Shown: piece after piece, positions 10,041 to 18,462 of the stretch
Numbering within the stretch: position 1 is the first letter of the stretch
How the letters are laid out: each line of letters begins with the position of its first letter
Origin: an uncultured Anaerolineae bacterium
GTDB lineage: Bacteria > Chloroflexota > Anaerolineae > Aggregatilineales > Phototrophicaceae
Reading direction: 5' to 3'
DNA: 43,511 bases
NCBI GenBank assembly: GCA_937922795.1
Contig: CALAJK010000051.1
Span: forward strand, 1-43,511
Notes under the pieces: generated by a model
Told to the model about the DNA's origin: nothing
Database searches by the model: none
What the model saw: the letters and a program-made list of their open reading frames with translations, nothing else
Made by a program: the position numbers and the translations under genes

Positions 10041-11593
10041 CACAACTGCTCCTTTCCGCCTGACGCCAAGAAGCGCGCCAGGATCACCCAGTTGGCCAGC
10101 GACTCCCAGCCGACTTGCTTCGCTTCGCCCCAGTCGCACAGGCGGGGCGCGAGCGCATCCACCAGCGCTGACACATTTCCACCCTTGAGGAAGGTTTCCG
10201 TCCGGCGCTTGAGCAGCCGCCGCACCTCCATCGCGCGCGCTTCATCAGGGATGATGTCGCTCGCCATGGCGTAGGCCATCTCGCTCAGGTCGTAGCCGAT
10301 CTTGGCGGAGACTCGCTTCTCGCTGAAGACCTGCGTCAGTTCGCTCACCAGCCCAGCAATGCTGTCATCACCCAGCGTCCATTTAGCGCCGGCGGCGCGC
10401 CGCTGCGTGCCGTGCGCCTCGATGACGACCACGGCGTCGCGGCCGTAGTCCAGTTTGGCGCGCTTTTCAGCTTGGCGGGCCAGCTCCAGCGCGATGTCCA
10501 GCGGATAGTTGGACGGCACGACGGCGATGCCCGCGCTCATGGTCGGGTTGTCCGCTAAGCTGCGCAGCCGGTCGGCATATGCCCGACGGATGTCATCGGC
10601 GCAGGCCAGGGCGTCGCGCAGCGGCAGCAGCGCCAGCACGTCGTCGCCGCCGGCGTAGACCAGCGCCGCGCGCCCCCGCTTTTCGACCTTGGCCGCGTCG
10701 TCGTAGCGGTTGACGATGTTAGCCACGGTCTCGTCGGCGAATTCAGCCAGCGCCAGCGAGAAATCCCGGTGCGCTTGACGGCTTTTAAGGCCGCTGAGCT
10801 TAGCGCCCATCTGGTCGCCGTCCATGTGCAGGACGGCGAAATAGCCCTCTAACACTTTGCCGGTCGATTTTCCGGTCTGGTTATCGTCTTTCTGCCCGGC
10901 GATGTGCTCAGTGGACGGGAAGGAATCGTCCATGGACAAGGCTCCAGCCTGCACGGCGAAGCGCTTGACGGCCGCCAGCGCGCCCAGCCGCTCGTTGGGG
11001 CGCAGGATGATCGTGCCCACATGCTGGCTCAGCGCTTCCCAATCCAGCGGCAGCGCCTGGCCAGCGCCGGTGAGCGTGCATTTCCAACCCGGCTCTTCGA
11101 TTTGCGGGAAATGGCGAGCGTTCTTACGCTGCGCCATCGCTCGCTTGACGGCGGCGAAGCTGCCGCTGTGGTCGCGCGCATTGTAAGGCACAGCCACCCA
11201 GTACAGCTCCAGCCAGCCGTTCACCTGCCGATCGAACGCGTCTTCCCAGCGGTCTTTGGCTTTCGGGTCCTGGGCAGCGTTGCGGCTCAGCCAGCCGCGC
11301 ACCCGGCCCGCGATCTCCTGCCAGCGCTGGCGCACCGCGTCCTCGACGTATTCACACACGCTGTCCGGCTGGTCGTCAGTGAAGAAGGCGAACAGGTTGG
11401 GCACACTGGCCGGCAGGCGGCCGTTCACGGCAGCCGGGTACAGCAGGTCGGCGTGGGCATTCAAGGCCGCCTCGACGCCAGCCTGCGCCAGCTCGCTCAG
11501 CAGCCGGCTGCCAACGTACAAATCTTGCGTACGCCGCCCGGCGGCGATGAAGCTCTGCACCGGGCCGATATGGACATGACATAAGTGCGTCAT
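10040..11593 (-). CDS. cmr2: Type III-B Cas10/Cmr2, HD-less, with intact GGDD cyclase motif
   Basis: Large subunit of the Cmr complex; Cas10 makes cyclic oligoadenylates from ATP when target RNA is bound. The 517-residue protein starts directly with HIGPVQSFIAAGRRTQDLYVGSR, the segment that in full-length Cmr2 follows the N-terminal HD nuclease domain, so the HD domain is missing. The first Palm motif HMDGDQMG (about residue 257) and the GGDD motif (YAGGDDVLA, residues 315-318) are intact. The zinc-ribbon region near KCTLTG retains only one obvious cysteine (C172), suggesting the zinc site is lost. Start at the ATG at 11593, overlapping the cmr1 stop by one base (TAATG). It should signal but not cut DNA by an HD site. 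Confidence 0.93.
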   Translation of the reverse strand: MTHLCHVHIGPVQSFIAAGRRTQDLYVGSRLLSELAQAGVEAALNAHADLLYPAAVNGRLPASVPNLFAFFTDDQPDSVCEYVEDAVRQRWQEIAGRVRGWLSRNAAQDPKAKDRWEDAFDRQVNGWLELYWVAVPYNARDHSGSFAAVKRAMAQRKNARHFPQIEEPGWKCTLTGAGQALPLDWEALSQHVGTIILRPNERLGALAAVKRFAVQAGALSMDDSFPSTEHIAGQKDDNQTGKSTGKVLEGYFAVLHMDGDQMGAKLSGLKSRQAHRDFSLALAEFADETVANIVNRYDDAAKVEKRGRAALVYAGGDDVLALLPLRDALACADDIRRAYADRLRSLADNPTMSAGIAVVPSNYPLDIALELARQAEKRAKLDYGRDAVVVIEAHGTQRRAAGAKWTLGDDSIAGLVSELTQVFSEKRVSAKIGYDLSEMAYAMASDIIPDEARAMEVRRLLKRRTETFLKGGNVSALVDALAPRLCDWGEAKQVGWESLANWVILARFLASGGKEQL

Positions 11594-12501
11594 TACCAGC
11601 CCCCCCAAACTGTTTCCCCGTTGAACTGCTGCTTCGCATCGCGCATGAACTGACCTACCACATCCCAGCGAATGTCACGATCCGGCGGCCCAGCGCGCAG
11701 CGCGGTCAGCACCGGGTAGTAGGCCGGGCCGACCCGGCGCACCTGGGCGTGCAGCGGCGAGGCGCGCCGTCCACCCATAGCGTGGCCAAAGCTGCGCTCA
11801 TGGCTGCGGTAAGGCCCGCGCAGCAGGCTGAACAGCGCCTGGTTGGCCTCCTCAGCGCTGTCATACGCTTCCCACCCTACGACGACCCAACTGTGCCCCG
11901 GGTGCAGCGTGGGCCACTCAGGATCGCGATTGAGCGGCCGGGGGCTGCCGACGGCGGCCCCCAGCGCGTTGTGGACGAGGCTCATGAAGTCGTCCACCGT
12001 TTGCGGTGCAGGGTACCACTGTGCGTCCTGAGACGTCAGCCGCACCGCGCCGAACATCCGCCGCGAGCGCTTGCCCAGCCCGCCCAGCAGCGACCACACC
12101 TTGAGCGCATGCAGCGCGTCGTCCGGCAGCGGGATGCCGGGGCGCGTGACCAGTTCCAAGACGGCCTGAGTTTCCGGCTCGAAGCCCTCAGCGGGCGACA
12201 CAGGCTTGCCGCTGCCCTGGCGGTGCGGCAGCATGGGATACTGAGCGGTGGCTGCGCGCTGGCTGTACAAGCGCACGCTCACCGCTGAGCCCATGCCGGT
12301 GGAGCCGAATATGGCACTTTCGGCTTCCCACACCTGCTTCAGATTGGCAGCGCGCGCACCCAGGACGGCCCGCAGCCAGTAGCGGAGCTGGCCGCGCACC
12401 GACTGGGCGCGCAGCTCCGGCTGGGCACTGTCGCCGCGCTGGTACGCGCCGTAGATGAACATGGGACTGAGCACGGTTAAAGTGAGTTCAATTTTTGCCA
12501 T
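11593..12501 (-). CDS. cmr1: Type III-B CRISPR RAMP protein Cmr1
   Basis: Cas7-like RAMP subunit at the head of the Cmr complex, near the 3' end of the crRNA. The opening ELTLTVLSPMFIYGAYQ followed by ELRAQSVRGQLRYWLRAVLG is the Cmr1 signature, as is AIFGSTGMGSAVSVRLY. About 302 residues is at the shorter end of the family. The ATG at 12501 has AAAGGA at normal spacing. The gene is coupled to cmr2 by a one-base stop/start overlap. Confidence 0.92.
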   Translation of the reverse strand: MAKIELTLTVLSPMFIYGAYQRGDSAQPELRAQSVRGQLRYWLRAVLGARAANLKQVWEAESAIFGSTGMGSAVSVRLYSQRAATAQYPMLPHRQGSGKPVSPAEGFEPETQAVLELVTRPGIPLPDDALHALKVWSLLGGLGKRSRRMFGAVRLTSQDAQWYPAPQTVDDFMSLVHNALGAAVGSPRPLNRDPEWPTLHPGHSWVVVGWEAYDSAEEANQALFSLLRGPYRSHERSFGHAMGGRRASPLHAQVRRVGPAYYPVLTALRAGPPDRDIRWDVVGQFMRDAKQQFNGETVWGGW

Positions 12502-12549
12502 CGCCGATCCTTTGGGTAAAGGCCCCTAAGCGGGGCGCCGATGAAAGGT

Positions 12550-13353
12550 TCATACGCGCTCAACCTGCCCCATGCCGTTGGTGGTGCGGATGCCCACGCC
12601 GGCGAAGGGCGCATACGCTGCCAGGGCGGCCACCTGCTGAGCGAAGGGCTGGTCCCGATGCAGGAGTTCGAATGTGACATCGCCCACGAAACCGGCGTAA
12701 GCGCCGTGGCCCGCCCGCCGCGCCTCGACGTGGCGCGTTTCGATGCGGTGCGCGGCGATGGCCACATTCAGCCGCACCCACTCGCGCAGGTCGGGGTGAA
12801 GCGGGATGGAACTGAACCGCTCCCAACGGTCGATCAGGCTGCCGAACACGCGCTCCGGCAGCGGCAGCGGCAGCGGAATCCCTTCGGACTTGTGCTGCGG
12901 GTGCGTCAGTTTGAACTGCGTGGGGCTGACGAAGCGCAGGCTCACACGCCGCACCGACACCGCCTGCGCCAGAAGATCGGCGTAGGTGGTCGTCACCGTG
13001 TCTACCGACTCGACGCGCGCGGGCTGGTCGTGCAGCGTCAGGCCGTGACGCAGCCAGGCAGGCGCCAGCGCGTTGAGGCTGAGAACCGTCAGATCGCGGA
13101 ACAGCGTGGTGAAGCGCAGCGTATAGCGCTCTCGTGGGCACACTGTGATCACGCCGCTCCACCGATGCGTGGATAGGTTAGAAGCGGTGAAGGGCTTGAG
13201 TTGACTGCCGTCGTGCACCGCCATCGCCGCTTGGGGGTGGATGTTGCGCAGCCCATCTAGAAAGGCGGCCTGGGCTGCGCGGCCAAGCCAAGCCGGGATT
13301 TCGTCGCTGTGGGTGAAGCGCAATTGCAGTGTGAAAGCCGCAAGCTCAACCAT
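12550..13353 (-). CDS. cas6: CRISPR crRNA-processing endoribonuclease Cas6
   Basis: Cas6 cuts the pre-crRNA within the repeat. The C-terminal half carries SLRFVSPTQFKL, ERVFGSLIDRWERF and the terminal glycine-rich loop FAGVGIRTTNGMGQV, which define the family; the overall length of 267 residues is normal. Candidate active-site histidines are present but cannot be assigned without an alignment. It is the first gene of the cas operon and starts 48 bp before cmr1. Because no repeat array is present here, its substrate array must lie outside the window. Confidence 0.88.
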   Translation of the reverse strand: MVELAAFTLQLRFTHSDEIPAWLGRAAQAAFLDGLRNIHPQAAMAVHDGSQLKPFTASNLSTHRWSGVITVCPRERYTLRFTTLFRDLTVLSLNALAPAWLRHGLTLHDQPARVESVDTVTTTYADLLAQAVSVRRVSLRFVSPTQFKLTHPQHKSEGIPLPLPLPERVFGSLIDRWERFSSIPLHPDLREWVRLNVAIAAHRIETRHVEARRAGHGAYAGFVGDVTFELLHRDQPFAQQVAALAAYAPFAGVGIRTTNGMGQVERV

Positions 13354-13448
13354 GATCTTTTAACTTGAACCGCACCGAGTTCACGCTCATCAAACAGGCT
13401 TACGTGATACTTTAGCATCCGTTCAGAAACGCGATTCGTAAAGATTTT

Positions 13449-13462
13449 GCGTCTTCAGACGC
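13449..13462. promoter_or_regulatory. Perfect palindrome upstream of the cas operon
   Basis: GCGTCT-TC-AGACGC, two 6-bp perfect arms, lies about 95 bp upstream of cas6. The position fits an operator near the cas promoter, and a LuxR-type HTH protein is encoded in the same operon, but no binding data exist. Confidence 0.35.
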
Positions 13463-13971
13463 TATCACTATATTTGGAGACTCAGAGGGAGTAGTCAGGG
13501 CGTGCCCTGAAGGGTTGGGGACGACAGTGGGAGTGGGAAAGTTCACACTGTTCTGCGCGTCGACACAGACGCTGCGCGCATCACGCCGCCAGCAGCAGTC
13601 AATACGTCTTCTGGGGGAGCGTCGCTCGTATGAGTTGCTCACCTACTGCTGCAGGCTGACCAAACACTGCGGCTTGAGCGCCTATTTTAGTTTTATTCGT
13701 AGCTTTACATGACTCTCTTCTGAAGTCCCCCAAAGGGGGCAGCCTTGGGCAGCAACTATCTGGTCACTGGGAATTTCAGTGCTCTTCACCCAGGCCGATA
13801 GGTTGAAGGATAAGGCGGCCAGAATGGCCGCGTTGGCCGACGCGCCTTACACGCCGGAGGCGGGCTTGCGGCTTGAAGATGACGCCGAGTCGTGAAGGCT
13901 CGATCGTCTCAAGCCAGCGCGTAGACAGCGCACCCCTCCGGCGGCAGCGAGACGGCAAAGACTAGCCGCGT

Positions 13972-14080
13972 CCTCATCCTCCGAGCCGCTCCTCCCTGAG
14001 AGCGCGAGGGGGCACAGACCGACTCTTAAAAGCCCCTTATATCTCTTCCCATGCCAGAGGGATTTAGGGTGAGGGCACAA
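13972..14080. repeat. Degenerate palindromic intergenic repeat
   Basis: Read on the minus strand, the segment resembles a family of imperfect GC-rich palindromes common in intergenic DNA of this and other phyla: a CCCTCACCCTAAATCCCTCT arm, an internal pyrimidine/purine hairpin, GGTCTGTGCCCCCTC and a closing GGGAGG...TGAGG arm. The copy is decayed. The assignment rests on my recollection of the repeat type and no second copy is present in the window. Confidence 0.35.
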
Positions 14081-14312
14081 GTATCCGCCATGCTGTAAAG
14101 CAGCGGTTTTGTCTGAGCATCGCTACGCAGCCAGCGCTTCTAGTTCTGCTGGTTCATGCTTGTTCATTAGACGAAAGGCGCACCGCCAAGTGGTTGAAGC
14201 CGTGGGGGAAGACAGGTTTATCATGCCCCGTACAACGTTGTACGAGGACGCTGAGCCGGGGAAACCAAAAGCCGCTAGGATGCGGCGCTTGTACAGTACA
14301 CACGATGCGGGT

Positions 14313-14319
14313 AAAAAAG
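14313..14319 (-). terminator. T-run after tRNA-Glu
   Basis: Six consecutive T residues on the minus strand follow the tRNA discriminator base almost directly. The folded tRNA would act as the upstream stem. Confidence 0.45.
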
Positions 14320-14392
14320 TAGCCCCAACGGGACTCGAACCCGTGTCTTCACCTTGAAAGGGTGACATCCTAGACCGCTAGACGATGGGGCC
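14320..14392 (-). tRNA. tRNA-Glu (anticodon TTC)
   Basis: The minus strand folds into a cloverleaf. The acceptor stem GGCCCCA pairs with TGGGGCT (one G-U at the end), discriminator A. The anticodon stem TCACC/GGTGA closes a 7-base loop CTTTCAA with anticodon TTC. The T-arm contains GGTTCGAGTCC. CCA is not encoded. It lies 48 bp after the aldolase gene, with its own promoter, and next to the CRISPR block; I see no duplicated tRNA 3' end that would mark an integration event. Confidence 0.96.
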
Positions 14393-14404
14393 TAACGCGC
14401 GCAC

Positions 14405-14433
14405 AGTGTACCAGCCCCCCTACCCAGCGTCAA
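14405..14433 (-). promoter_or_regulatory. Sigma70-type promoter for tRNA-Glu
   Basis: TTGACG (14433-14428) and TACACT (14410-14405) on the minus strand are separated by 17 bp. The expected transcription start is a few bases before the mature tRNA 5' end. Confidence 0.6.
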
Positions 14434-14440
14434 GGCGTAA

Positions 14441-15220
14441 TCACCACAGCTTCATCTCTTTTAACACCTCGCGCACCACCTCGCGGATGCGGTCCTCCGA
14501 CACCCAGTCCGCGCCGTCGGTCAGCCCGCCGGCGCGCCGGAAGCGCTCTTGGTCGCCAGGGCGTTCTAGCCCCATCTGCCGGCGCACCGCGATCAGCTTC
14601 TCCACCTGGTGCGGCTCAATGTTGCGCGCCCCGCCCATCTGCTCAGCCATGAACAAGATCTTGGCCGTGTGCTCCAGCGTTTCCAGCCGCATATAGGCGT
14701 CCCACACCGTATCGGCCACCGTCAGCGAGCCGTGATGCGCCAGCATGATGGCGTCGTGGAACTTGATCAGCTCGCGGATCGCGTCCCGGTTCTCCACGCT
14801 GGCCGGGGTCGCGTAGGGCGTAGTCGGGACCATCCCTAGCAGCACCACCGCCTCCGGGACGACACAGCGCCGGAAATCATAGCCGGCGATGGTCAGCGCC
14901 ACCGACGTCGGCGGGTGGGCATGGACGACGCCGTTCACATCTGGGCGCTGCCGGTAGCACTCCAGATGCATCGCCAGCTCGGACGTCGGGCGCAGATCGG
15001 CATTGAGATCGGTCGGCGTGTCAATGCGCTCGCCCCGCATATTCACCACGATTAGGTGATCGGGCAGCATGAACCCTTTAGCCAGGCCGCTGGGCGTGGC
15101 CAGCACGCGCCCGTTGTCCAGGCGGGCGCTGATATTGCCGCTAGCGCCGTCGATATAGCCGTTCATGTACATCAACTGGCCGATACGGCAGATTTGTTCG
15201 CGCAGTTCACGTTCATTCAT
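14441..15220 (-). CDS. Class II aldolase (fuculose/rhamnulose-phosphate aldolase type) with C-terminal encapsulation peptide
   Basis: FucA-type zinc aldolase of 259 residues. Such enzymes split a ketose-1-phosphate to dihydroxyacetone phosphate and an aldehyde such as lactaldehyde. The catalytic Glu81 (SELAMH), zinc ligands His100 and His102 (HAHPP) and His163 (AHHGS) are all in place. After the catalytic domain comes a linker and then an amphipathic helix, SEDRIREVVREVLKEM (about residues 240-256), the form of peptide that targets cargo into bacterial microcompartments. It overlaps the BMC-T gene by 8 bp (ATGAATGA). The aldehyde product would be the substrate of the neighbouring aldehyde dehydrogenase. 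The exact sugar phosphate cannot be read from sequence. Confidence 0.88.
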   Translation of the reverse strand: MNERELREQICRIGQLMYMNGYIDGASGNISARLDNGRVLATPSGLAKGFMLPDHLIVVNMRGERIDTPTDLNADLRPTSELAMHLECYRQRPDVNGVVHAHPPTSVALTIAGYDFRRCVVPEAVVLLGMVPTTPYATPASVENRDAIRELIKFHDAIMLAHHGSLTVADTVWDAYMRLETLEHTAKILFMAEQMGGARNIEPHQVEKLIAVRRQMGLERPGDQERFRRAGGLTDGADWVSEDRIREVVREVLKEMKLW

Positions 15221-15839
15221 GGGTGCTGAACGTCCAGTTCAATTGAGCGCCAAAACGGGTGCTGATGCGCAGCACGGCGGCGACATCGGCGTGAAGCTGC
15301 GAGATCACCACCCGCCGCACTTTCTGCGCGGCCTCCAGCGCCGCGTCGGCCAGATCAAGCGCCGCTTCCACATCCGCCACCAGCCCGGTGAAGAATACGA
15401 TCCCTTTGCCGCCCAACCCATCGGCCAGCCGGATCTCCATCAGGTTCACCTGCGCCCCTTTGACGCCGCGATCCGCCGCGTGGATGGCCGCCGGCACAGT
15501 GGCGGTCTCGACGATGCCCAGCGCCTCATCCGGTTTCAGCAGCCGCCCGCCGTCCAGCGCCCGCACCACCTCCGGATGCACGCCGGGCAGAAAGATATGG
15601 TCGGCCAGCGCGTCCGGCGCGGCCTCGCGCCCGGCCTTGAGCGCTTCTTCAACCTCGGCCACTGTGCCGCCCACCAGCACCAGGAAGCGGCCCGGCTGTA
15701 CTGTGCCCGCCCGCACGACTTGCAGCACAGCGCGCTTGACCATGGCGTCGGCGGCCAGCACGCCGGCGGCGATGCTGCTGAACTCCAGCAGCGCCAGCGC
15801 GGGCTCAATGACCAGGGGTTGGGCAAACGGCGCAGTCAC
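15213..15839 (-). CDS. Tandem-domain microcompartment shell protein (BMC-T)
   Basis: Two consecutive BMC domains. The first (about residues 13-75) has ALLEFSSIAAGVLAADAMVKRA, here cited for its LExxSIAxGxxxAD pattern; the second (about 105-170) has ALGIVETATVPAAIHAADRG. Trimers of such proteins form pseudohexameric shell tiles, often with a larger central pore. It resembles the single-layer BMC-T proteins of loci such as that of Haliangium. The GTG start at 15839 has GGAG 8 nt upstream. It lies between the dehydrogenase and aldolase genes, both probable lumen enzymes. Confidence 0.9.
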   Translation of the reverse strand: MTAPFAQPLVIEPALALLEFSSIAAGVLAADAMVKRAVLQVVRAGTVQPGRFLVLVGGTVAEVEEALKAGREAAPDALADHIFLPGVHPEVVRALDGGRLLKPDEALGIVETATVPAAIHAADRGVKGAQVNLMEIRLADGLGGKGIVFFTGLVADVEAALDLADAALEAAQKVRRVVISQLHADVAAVLRISTRFGAQLNWTFSTHE

Positions 15840-15878
15840 AGGTGACGCTCCAACATGTGTGCGGCTGAAAGCAGATCG

Positions 15879-17336
15879 CTAGACGATGCGGAAACCATCT
15901 TTAAGCGTGCAGCGGCGCAGCCGGCTGAAACTGCGGCAGGTCGTCATGCCCTCGCCAGTTGGACTGGCGATGGTGAACGAGGTGAAGCCCTCGCCGCCCC
16001 ATCCCAGGCCGTTGAAGCTGGGCCCATTCTTGACGAAGATCGAACAATCTACTGCCCGCGCCATCCGGCTCAGATGGTCAATGTTCTTGCTGTGCATCAC
16101 CGCCGTATGGCGGAAACCATGCTCGGACTCAACCGCTAGATCAATGGCCGCGTACACATCCGGCATCGGCACTACCGGCATGATCGGCATCATCTGCTCT
16201 GACCACACCAACGGGTGATCGGGTTCGACCACGGCGACGACCTGCCGCACCTCGCTGCCGACGTTGATGCCCAGCTCCTTTAGCAGCACGCTGGCATTCT
16301 GCCCGATGAATTCCTTGTTCATCACACCCGGCTTGCCCGGCCCGCGGTCTTCCTCAAAGATGGATTTCATCAGCCGCCGCAGCTGCCACGACGAGATCAG
16401 ATACCCGCCGTGGCGCGTCATCGCATCCACTAGGTCGTTCAGCACCGACTCAACCACAAAGCAGGTCTTCTCGGTAGTGCAGACCAGGTTGTTATCGAAG
16501 CTGCCGCCCTGCACCACATCGCGCCCCGCCTGTTCAATATCGGCTGTTTCGTCCACCACCACCGGCGGGTTGCCCGGCCCGGCGCAGATGGCGCGTTTGC
16601 CGCTCTTCATCGCCTGCCGGACGACGCCGATGCCGCCGGTGACGACCAGCAGCCGCACATGTTTGTGCACCATCAGCGCCTGCGCCGACTCGATCGTCGG
16701 CTCAAAGACGCAGGTCAGCAGGTTGGGCGGGCCGCCCGCCCGCTGGATCGCCTGGTTGAGCAGTTGAATAGTATACGCGCTGCACCGTTTGGCGCCGGGG
16801 TGGGCGTTGAAGGTCACCGCGTTGCCGGCGCTGACCATGCTGATGCTGTTGTTGATGATGGTGCTGGTCGGGTTGGTCGTCGGCGTGATGCTGGCGATGA
16901 CGCCGTAGGGCGCATACTCGACCAGGGTCAGGCCGTTGTCGCCCGTCCAAGCCGTGGTGTCGAGATACTCCGGGCCGGGCGTCTTGGTGGCGGTCAGCAG
17001 GTTCTTCTGCACCTTGTCCTCAAACCGCCCCATCCCCGTCTCTTCCACCGCGAACTGCGCCAGCACTTCAGCGTGTTCGCGGGCGGCGGCGCGCATCGCC
17101 TCGACTATCCGTTTGCGCAGTTCCAGCGGCATTTCAGCGAACTGCTCGAAAGCGGCCTTGGCCGCCGCCACGGCGCTGTCGGTATCGTGGAACAGCCCGT
17201 CGCCGGGCCCCGGCGCGACCGGCGGCGGCGCGCCCTTAGGCGGGCGAGTCGGCTGCACATCGCCGCCGACTTCGCGCATCACACTTTGAATGATCCGACT
17301 GATTTGAGCATCATCGAGCGATTGAGGTTCAGCCAT
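15879..17336 (-). CDS. CoA-acylating aldehyde dehydrogenase of a microcompartment (PduP/EutE type)
   Basis: 485 residues. PduP/EutE enzymes oxidise an aldehyde to its acyl-CoA using NAD and CoA. The core motifs are PTTNPTSTIINN, AGPGNPPVVVDE and the catalytic cysteine C286 in NNLVCTTEK. The N-terminus (about residues 6-24, DDAQISRIIQSVMREV) is an amphipathic helix followed by a Pro-rich linker, the usual encapsulation peptide. The ATG at 17336 overlaps the histidine kinase stop by 8 bp (ATGGCTGA). A start at 17369 would lie inside the kinase gene. With the aldolase it would convert, for example, lactaldehyde to lactyl-CoA. No phosphotransacylase or alcohol dehydrogenase is in the operon. Confidence 0.92.
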   Translation of the reverse strand: MAEPQSLDDAQISRIIQSVMREVGGDVQPTRPPKGAPPPVAPGPGDGLFHDTDSAVAAAKAAFEQFAEMPLELRKRIVEAMRAAAREHAEVLAQFAVEETGMGRFEDKVQKNLLTATKTPGPEYLDTTAWTGDNGLTLVEYAPYGVIASITPTTNPTSTIINNSISMVSAGNAVTFNAHPGAKRCSAYTIQLLNQAIQRAGGPPNLLTCVFEPTIESAQALMVHKHVRLLVVTGGIGVVRQAMKSGKRAICAGPGNPPVVVDETADIEQAGRDVVQGGSFDNNLVCTTEKTCFVVESVLNDLVDAMTRHGGYLISSWQLRRLMKSIFEEDRGPGKPGVMNKEFIGQNASVLLKELGINVGSEVRQVVAVVEPDHPLVWSEQMMPIMPVVPMPDVYAAIDLAVESEHGFRHTAVMHSKNIDHLSRMARAVDCSIFVKNGPSFNGLGWGGEGFTSFTIASPTGEGMTTCRSFSRLRRCTLKDGFRIV

Positions 17337-18462
17337 GTTCGTTTTCGCCTCGCTTCGTTGGCGGGTCAAGCGCGGGTAGGATCAGCGTGAACGTGGTCAG
17401 CCCGGTCACGGGGTCGCTGTTGACCTGCAGGTCTCCATCTTGGGCTTTCGCAGCGCGATACACAAAAGGCAGCCCCATGGCCACGCTGGTGCGCGTGCCG
17501 GCCTGCCGCGACTGCCAGTGCGGCGCGCGCTCCAGGATTTGCCGCTCATAGCCGGGGTAGATCGGGCGGCCGGTATCGGCGAATGTGATCAGAATATTTG
17601 CCCCCTCGCGCCGCCCAGTGACGCGCAGCAGATCATTGTGTACAGTGAATTTGATCACATTATCCAGCAGCGCGCTGCACATCCGGCTGAACAACCCCTG
17701 GTCCACGCTGGCCACCAGCGGCGTTTCAGTCGGCAGCTCCACTTCTACCCGCAGTTTCTTCGAGCTTAGGACGCTGGCTTCGGCCTGAAGCGCGTCCCGA
17801 ACCAATGCGGCCAGATCCGCCGGATGGCAGTCCAGATCGTAAATGTTCATCTCTAAGCGAATGAGATCCAAAAAATCGCTCACCAGGTTCATCTGGCGGT
17901 AGGCCGCGCTGAGCGCGCCGCGCACCAATCGCAGCGAACTGGCCATGCCGGGATCAGCTTCATAGATCGAAATCAGCACCTCAAGCGTGCTGATGATGAT
18001 GCTGATCGGACTCTTCAGATCATGACTGAGGATGGCAACAGTGCCGACAACATCATCGGTCGTGCTGCCCAACAGGAACTCGGTCATCTGAGGCAGCCGG
18101 GGACGATGGACGCGGGGACCTACCCACGCCCCCAGCAGCGGCCAATCCGCCGGCACGCTGAGCACCAGATCAACGCCAAGCATGGTCGCAGCGTGATACA
18201 GATAAGGTTCGCCTTGGCACAGCGCCACCAGATACGCCGAGGGAAACCGAGCGCGCATCTGACCGCAGCACCACAACCCATTCAAAGTCGGCAGCGACAC
18301 ATCCACGATGATCAGTGATGGCTCGTGTTGGTCCGCTAACCGCAGCGCCTGCTCCATGTCAGCGGCATGGTTCAGTTGAAAACTGAGCGGTTCCAGTTGG
18401 TCACGTAAGGGTTGTAAAAACGTCTCCTCCGCACGACCAATGTACAGTGCACTCAGGCTCAC
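17329..18462 (-). CDS. Hybrid sensor histidine kinase with N-terminal pseudo-receiver
   Basis: 377 residues, no membrane segment. Residues 1-120 form a receiver-like domain: Asp54 (IIVDVSLP) is present, but the acidic pair at the first strand and the conserved Lys are replaced, so it is probably not phosphorylated normally. The HisKA box ILSHDLKSP has His147; the N box LLDNVIKF has Asn268; the G boxes (FADTGRP, VAMGLPF) are weak. It is likely a cytosolic kinase receiving its signal by protein contact. The GTG at 18462 has GGAG 8 nt upstream and overlaps the cyclase stop (GTGA). Its stop overlaps the aldehyde dehydrogenase start by 8 bp, tying it physically to the microcompartment genes. Confidence 0.85.
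   Translation of the reverse strand: MSLSALYIGRAEETFLQPLRDQLEPLSFQLNHAADMEQALRLADQHEPSLIIVDVSLPTLNGLWCCGQMRARFPSAYLVALCQGEPYLYHAATMLGVDLVLSVPADWPLLGAWVGPRVHRPRLPQMTEFLLGSTTDDVVGTVAILSHDLKSPISIIISTLEVLISIYEADPGMASSLRLVRGALSAAYRQMNLVSDFLDLIRLEMNIYDLDCHPADLAALVRDALQAEASVLSSKKLRVEVELPTETPLVASVDQGLFSRMCSALLDNVIKFTVHNDLLRVTGRREGANILITFADTGRPIYPGYERQILERAPHWQSRQAGTRTSVAMGLPFVYRAAKAQDGDLQVNSDPVTGLTTFTLILPALDPPTKRGENEHG

Larger units (their letters stand above)
13354..14312. other. Non-coding stretch between cas6 and tRNA-Glu
   Basis: About 960 bp without a credible gene. Short open frames exist on both strands but have no ribosome sites, family resemblance or coding character. I looked for a CRISPR array and see no regularly spaced repeats. 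The part next to cas6 is comparatively AT-rich and must hold the cas promoter; a TATAGT at 13469-13474 (minus strand) is a possible -10 without a convincing -35. Several small inverted repeats occur, including AGGGC-GT-GCCCT at 13497-13508 and CCCCC-AAA-GGGGG at 13727-13739. Confidence 0.6.

Noticed and set aside
13847..14080. Small minus-strand open frame in the non-coding stretch
   Set aside because: It runs through the degenerate palindromic repeat, has no ribosome site and no recognisable protein features.
13354..14312. CRISPR array next to the cas operon
   Set aside because: No direct repeats with regular spacing could be found in the non-coding stretch or elsewhere in the window.
14320..14392. 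tRNA-Glu as integration site for the CRISPR block
   Set aside because: No integrase gene and no second copy of the tRNA 3' end near the other boundary (3.4-4.3 kb) could be found.
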